A DNA stretch of 64,000 nt, from positions 9,114,001 through 9,178,000 of the forward strand of contig NC_088312.1 in NCBI RefSeq assembly GCF_910592395.1, written 5' to 3'. This document shows positions 60,265 to 64,000 of this stretch, piece after piece. The notes under the pieces were generated by a model. It saw only the letters and a program-made list of their open reading frames with translations, had not been told where the DNA came from and did no database searches. A program made the position numbers and the translations under genes. Origin of the DNA: Lineus longissimus. Its lineage: Eukaryota > Nemertea > Pilidiophora > Heteronemertea > Lineidae. Position 1 is the stretch's first letter, and each line of letters begins with the position of its first letter.

Positions 60265-60468
60265 AGACTGGTGGTGACAGGGTCCTGTTGGGTGTTTCCA
60301 GAATTAGTCTCCCAAGACGTGCAATCTGGCTGTGACGGTCTCTTCTATGCAATCGGCCAAGTCTGGTGGTGACAGGATGTCCCCAGAATTAGTCCCCCAA
60401 GACGTGCAATCTGGCTGTGACGGTCTCTTATATGCAATCGGCCAAGTCTGGTGGTGACAGGGTTGTGC
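60265..60468. repeat. ~85-bp tandem duplication
   Basis: A unit including CCAGAATTAGTC and CAATCTGGCTGTGACGGTCT occurs at 60298 and again at 60383 (period 85). A diverged further unit flanks each side, sharing CTGGTGGTGACAGG. Confidence 0.8.
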
Positions 60469-60615
60469 ACCCCCACCAAAGACGAGCAGCCCGTCTGTGA
60501 CAGTATCATAGAGGGGGTCTCTGCCATCAGCCGAGTCATTGTGAATTTACAGGACCAGGGGGTTGCTTAATAGGGGTTGCGAAAAAAGCCCTATTTGCAC
60601 CCTTTCGGTTCCAAA

Positions 60616-60989
60616 CGCGGCGACCTGGAACAAGATCAATACGGTCGCCGCGTCCCGGAACAAGATTTTCTTGTTCCGTGACGCCAATGTTTTCTCTGGT
60701 TTTCCTCAACTTCGCGACCTGGAACAAAATCGCCGCGGTCGCGTACCGGAACAGGACTGATTTTTTTGTTCCAGTTCGATGTTGTTCCAAGGAAGCACGG
60801 GAGGAAGTCTGTCCCAGGGCGTGGCGATCTTTGTTCCTTGTTTCCTGACGAAAACCCAACGAAAAGTGAACTTGTCCCAGGGCGTGGCGACCCTAGCGAT
60901 CTTGTTCCAGGTCGCTAAGTTGAGGAAAACCAAAGAAAATCTTGTTCGAGGACGCGGTGACCGAGGCGATCTTGTTCCAGGTCGCCGCG
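60616..60989. repeat. 374-bp foldback, GC-rich
   Basis: The outer arms (CGCGGCGACCTGGAACAAGAT at 60616 and its inverted copy ending at 60989) continue as imperfect inverted homology over more than 100 bp. They include TGGTTTTCCTCAACTT on the left and AAGTTGAGGAAAACCA on the right. The centre has a direct repeat, TCCCAGGGCGTGGCGA. No ORF with known homology. It may be a MITE-like element with long arms. Confidence 0.75.
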
Positions 60990-62092
60990 ATTGGATCAAA
61001 ATCGTGTTCCATTTATATGCAAAAACTTCAGACGTGTATTATGCTTGGCTTTGTGGGATTATCACATGACCTACACGTCACATCCTAGGCCCCGTCATGC
61101 GGCGACCAACAGGTCAAAAATGGTAGAGAAATTTCTGATGCCAATTTATCCGATGTTATCTCAATAATCCTTTGCCAAAATCATCTCAATCTCGACGAAT
61201 GGTAACTGTAGGAGTCAGCAAACGTGTAGAGAGGAACAGTTTCCTGTAAGTAGCATTTTTTGGTGTGATTTAGAGCCCTGTTGTGTTCAGATTTTTACGT
61301 GGTGCTGAGTGAGGCCGCGTGGAAGGAGCAATGTATTGCCGAAAACGCCAACTTTTCGTCTCCTCTCCCCACATATTTCAAATACTTCAGATTTTCAAAA
61401 TTGGCATATATTGTCGGTGGGCAGTTCCCTAATCCCATCCCCAAGTCTGACAAAGATAATAGCAGGTTTCGCAGAGCTAAAAATTTGCGGTAGAAAGTCA
61501 TTTGCTAATCTTCTAAAAACTACGTACGTAGGTAATTTTTTAGATAAGCAAAATCATTAGGCCTTTATAATGAAGATTGGAAGACATGGACAGCTTCGAG
61601 TAAATCGCTTGCCGTAAACATACGTTGCCTGTTAAATTATTTTTTGAAATATATTTTCGCAAACCACTCTATTATCGACAATCTCTGTATAAATTACTGA
61701 GGTTTAGCTGCCATCTACGTCAGCGTGACACACCCGTGCGGAGACCCTTTTACACCAGGCGGAGAAAGCCACTGCAGGCCCAAACAAACCTAATTATAGG
61801 CTGTCTTTTGTTTGCTGCATGTAGGTACCACTTAGTGTCCAAATCGAGTACCATGTAGAGCAGTTTCCTATAAATTACAGAGGTCTAGCTAATTCCGTGT
61901 TTTCGTCGAAAAACGCATCCTTACAAAAAGCCAATAATTTAGGATCAACTTGGACGAAGTTTTGCTAGATATCGTTATAACTAGCATTTTTTGCATTGCC
62001 AAAGGGTAGGCCAACCTTCAACCTCAGTGGTAAACGTATTGGTATGTTCGCGCAACCTCGCTACTGTTGAGGACCCCACCCATAAGTATCCT
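60990..62092. other. Intergenic DNA, nothing firm
   Basis: Small ORFs at 61281-61560 match no known family. The segment near 61571-61592 shares ATTGGAAGACATGGAC with the inverted-repeat element at 48631-48817. Confidence 0.4.
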
Positions 62093-62352
62093 CAGTGCAG
62101 GTGATCAATTTCTATATAGGCCCTTGATATAGGCCTAGACATTGCCGAATATCGATTATTCATAAGAATAACACCAGAATTATATAATCATAAATAATCC
62201 TTACTGACTGTAAACTCGGCTAGGAACTGTTGTAGGTTTCAGGTTGACGAATGTCAATCAGTGCAGGTGATCAATTTCTGTCTAGACATTGAATATTGAT
62301 TTCATAAGAATTACACCAGAATTGCATAATCATAAATAATCCTTACGCACTG
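62093..62352. repeat. Diverged direct repeat, two copies
   Basis: Copy 1 (62093-62210) and copy 2 (62259-62352) both start CAGTGCAGGTGATCAATTTC and both contain CATAATCATAAATAATCCTTAC-like sequence. The offset is 166 bp. Confidence 0.7.
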
Positions 62353-62551
62353 TTGTGGGGTCAAAGTTCAGACTTTGAATATTGAGCCACGTGGGCCGTG
62401 GTATTCAGTGGTGTCGCCTGTTGTCGAATTGATAAACTAAAATTTGAAGTTAGTTTTTTTCAAATACATGTAGATCCTGATACTTATTTGTCCAATAATC
62501 TAAAATAATGAAATAATTTTATGCTATTACTTTTAGGGTCGCACGCTGTTT

Positions 62552-62797
62552 CCACTCAAACAATAAAACAAAATCGGATTGCATTTTATTTTTTCATTTT
62601 TGGTGATCAAAATGTGGCAGTTGACTAAGGCACCACTGACTGTAACTTGAAATTCTAAAGCAATTAGTTACTTTTTTACTAATTGTTTTAGAATTTCAAG
62701 TTACAGCCAGTAGTGCCTATGGTCAACGGCCACATTTTGATCACCAAAAAATGAAAAAATAAAATGCGCTCCGGTTTTGTTTTATTGATTTGAGTGG
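62552..62797. repeat. Long foldback (~117-bp arms, 9-nt loop)
   Basis: The left arm 62552-62668 (starting CCACTCAAACAATAAAACA) and right arm 62678-62797 are inverted copies with few mismatches, separated by 9 nt. Long stretches such as TTGGTGATCAAAATGTGG match exactly apart from small changes. It would form a near-complete hairpin in single-stranded form. Confidence 0.9.
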
Positions 62798-62810
62798 AAT
62801 ATGCTAGAAA

Positions 62811-62892
62811 CCGCGTACGGGGTTCGAACTCGCGACTTATGGAGAAAAAAACCTCCAAAGTCGTCCGCCCTAACCACCAGGCCACTACGCGC
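62811..62892 (-). repeat. tRNA-like sequence, probably a SINE head or tRNA pseudogene
   Basis: Read on the minus strand it has an A-box-like TAGTGGCCTGGTGGTTAGGG and a B-box GAGTTCGAACCCC. The acceptor-like ends GCGCGTA and TACGCGG pair at six of seven positions. The central stem is lengthened and carries a T-run, so it does not fold as a normal anticodon arm. It lies 13 nt from the foldback. Confidence 0.6.
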
Positions 62893-64000
62893 TCTAGAAA
62901 AAGTAGGCGTGCGTTTGCGACTGACTCTTGGACAATGTTATACGTCATCACCCCGATCAGACTTGCACAGGCCTATTGAATAAATGATCACGTGCGCTAT
63001 TCATGTTGGCCGGGAGACACAATAGTTCTCATTGTAATGAAAAGCCATTGAACTGGTTGTTCCTTTGTCGAAAATGAAACTAAATCTCATATAGGCCTAA
63101 TGTAGTCTGACAACAAAACGACAGGAAAATGTACCATACAGCTGCCGTTTTGGTCATGGAATGGGTTTATCCCTGTCAGTGTGAAAATCTGCGTTTTGTT
63201 GCCCCCCCCCCCCCCCCCCCCCACACACACACTCGGTGTTTAGGATCGACTGATCAGCTTTGTTCTGAAATAATTTGAAATGAAATACAAATTCTGAAGG
63301 TTAGGCATTGGCCTTTAGATTGGAAAATAATGAATGTCTTTAATACTCATGATGAGGGGTGCATGAATATTCTAAAGTCTTAAAGCACTTTAGACAAGGA
63401 CTGGATTGTTCCTGTCTTTAAACTGGGAACTAATGAACTTCCAGCGGTATTGCCTCCGCCGGAAGCTGAGCAATGTCATTAAAATGTGGGTCGATATCAA
63501 ATCTTAAGCACTTGATGACAAGCAAGTTCAGGGTGGCCTTTGTCTTTAGATTAGGACCTCATCCTGCATTTCTCCAATAAATAAACACCTCAACAAGTCC
63601 CCATCTAAGTAATTGGTTATAATTTCAAAAGTATCAACGATATCATCATACCATCATAAAGCACAATGACAGGGCATACCTAATGTTATGCATGAATGAT
63701 CTTCAATTGAATGAAAAAAAAGCCATTTCAAATACGGAAACATGCGACGAATGTTGTTATGAACAACTGATAGGCCCTTGTCCTTTTCATCCACTATGCC
63801 CAATGATATTGTGCCATTTCCATTGCATTGTCGTGGTGTTTATTTTCAGTTCTAAGGCTGTTGTAACATGCCTATTCTATTACTTCTTGCACGTGAAATA
63901 AGCAAGGCCGTCAGTTTTGCTTTAGCTTGGGAATTTCAACATGTTCAGGGGTTCGATGTGACCTGTAGATTCTGTTGTACAGTCGAGACCAAGTTGTTTG
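62893..64000. other. Intergenic DNA at the right edge
   Basis: No gene recognised. It contains a C21 tract at 63202-63222 followed by (CA)n to about 63231. Confidence 0.4.

Noticed and set aside
62811-62892. Functional tRNA gene
   Set aside because: The anticodon-arm region is lengthened with a T-run and the acceptor has a mismatch, so it is better read as a tRNA-derived repeat or pseudogene.

Overview
The window is nuclear DNA of an intron-rich metazoan, most likely a marine invertebrate; I cannot fix the phylum. The genes carry many short, mostly phase-preserving GT-AG introns. Intergenic DNA is AT-rich and full of short foldback elements, tandem duplications and homopolymer C/G tracts. 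Four animal nuclear genes were recognised by conceptual splicing from the sequence alone. No prokaryotic, viral or CRISPR features were seen.

Layout. (1) 327-3206, minus strand: the 5' part of a USP16/USP45-type histone/nuclear deubiquitinase, with its Zn-UBP finger, Cys box and QQD box. The gene runs off the left edge. (2) 3935-4380: a broken, intronless-looking fragment of the capicua (CIC) HMG box, followed by a ~0.5 kb terminal-inverted-repeat element at 4503-5001. (3) 5224-20892, plus: ZFC3H1, 25 coding exons and about 2,110 residues; its first intron looks like a U12-type (minor spliceosome) intron. (4) 24501-39249, plus: an NPAT homologue, 14 coding exons and about 3,727 residues. That is roughly 2.6 times the human protein and it is very rich in CDK-type S/T-P-x-K/R sites. 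(5) 39250-50216: about 11 kb without a recognisable gene, holding a 200-bp tandem duplication, a ~0.65 kb direct duplication, a 467-bp MITE with perfect 15-bp ends, and other foldbacks. (6) 50217-59399, plus: MSH2, 21 coding exons and 926 residues, apparently complete, with a CRE and an E2F-type site directly upstream of the ATG and a 23-24 bp minisatellite in intron 6. (7) 59400-64000: 3' flank with repeats, two long foldbacks and a tRNA-like sequence.

Functionally, ZFC3H1 (nuclear RNA surveillance through the exosome), NPAT (S-phase histone gene transcription) and MSH2 (mismatch repair) lie head-to-tail on one strand. NPAT and MSH2 are S-phase-linked genes in mammals. In mammals NPAT shares a bidirectional promoter with ATM; no ATM exon was recognised upstream of NPAT here. 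The gaps between the three genes (3.6 kb and 11 kb) argue against one shared promoter, so the clustering may be coincidental.

All exon boundaries come from reading splice signals and keeping frame and homology. They have not been checked against transcripts.
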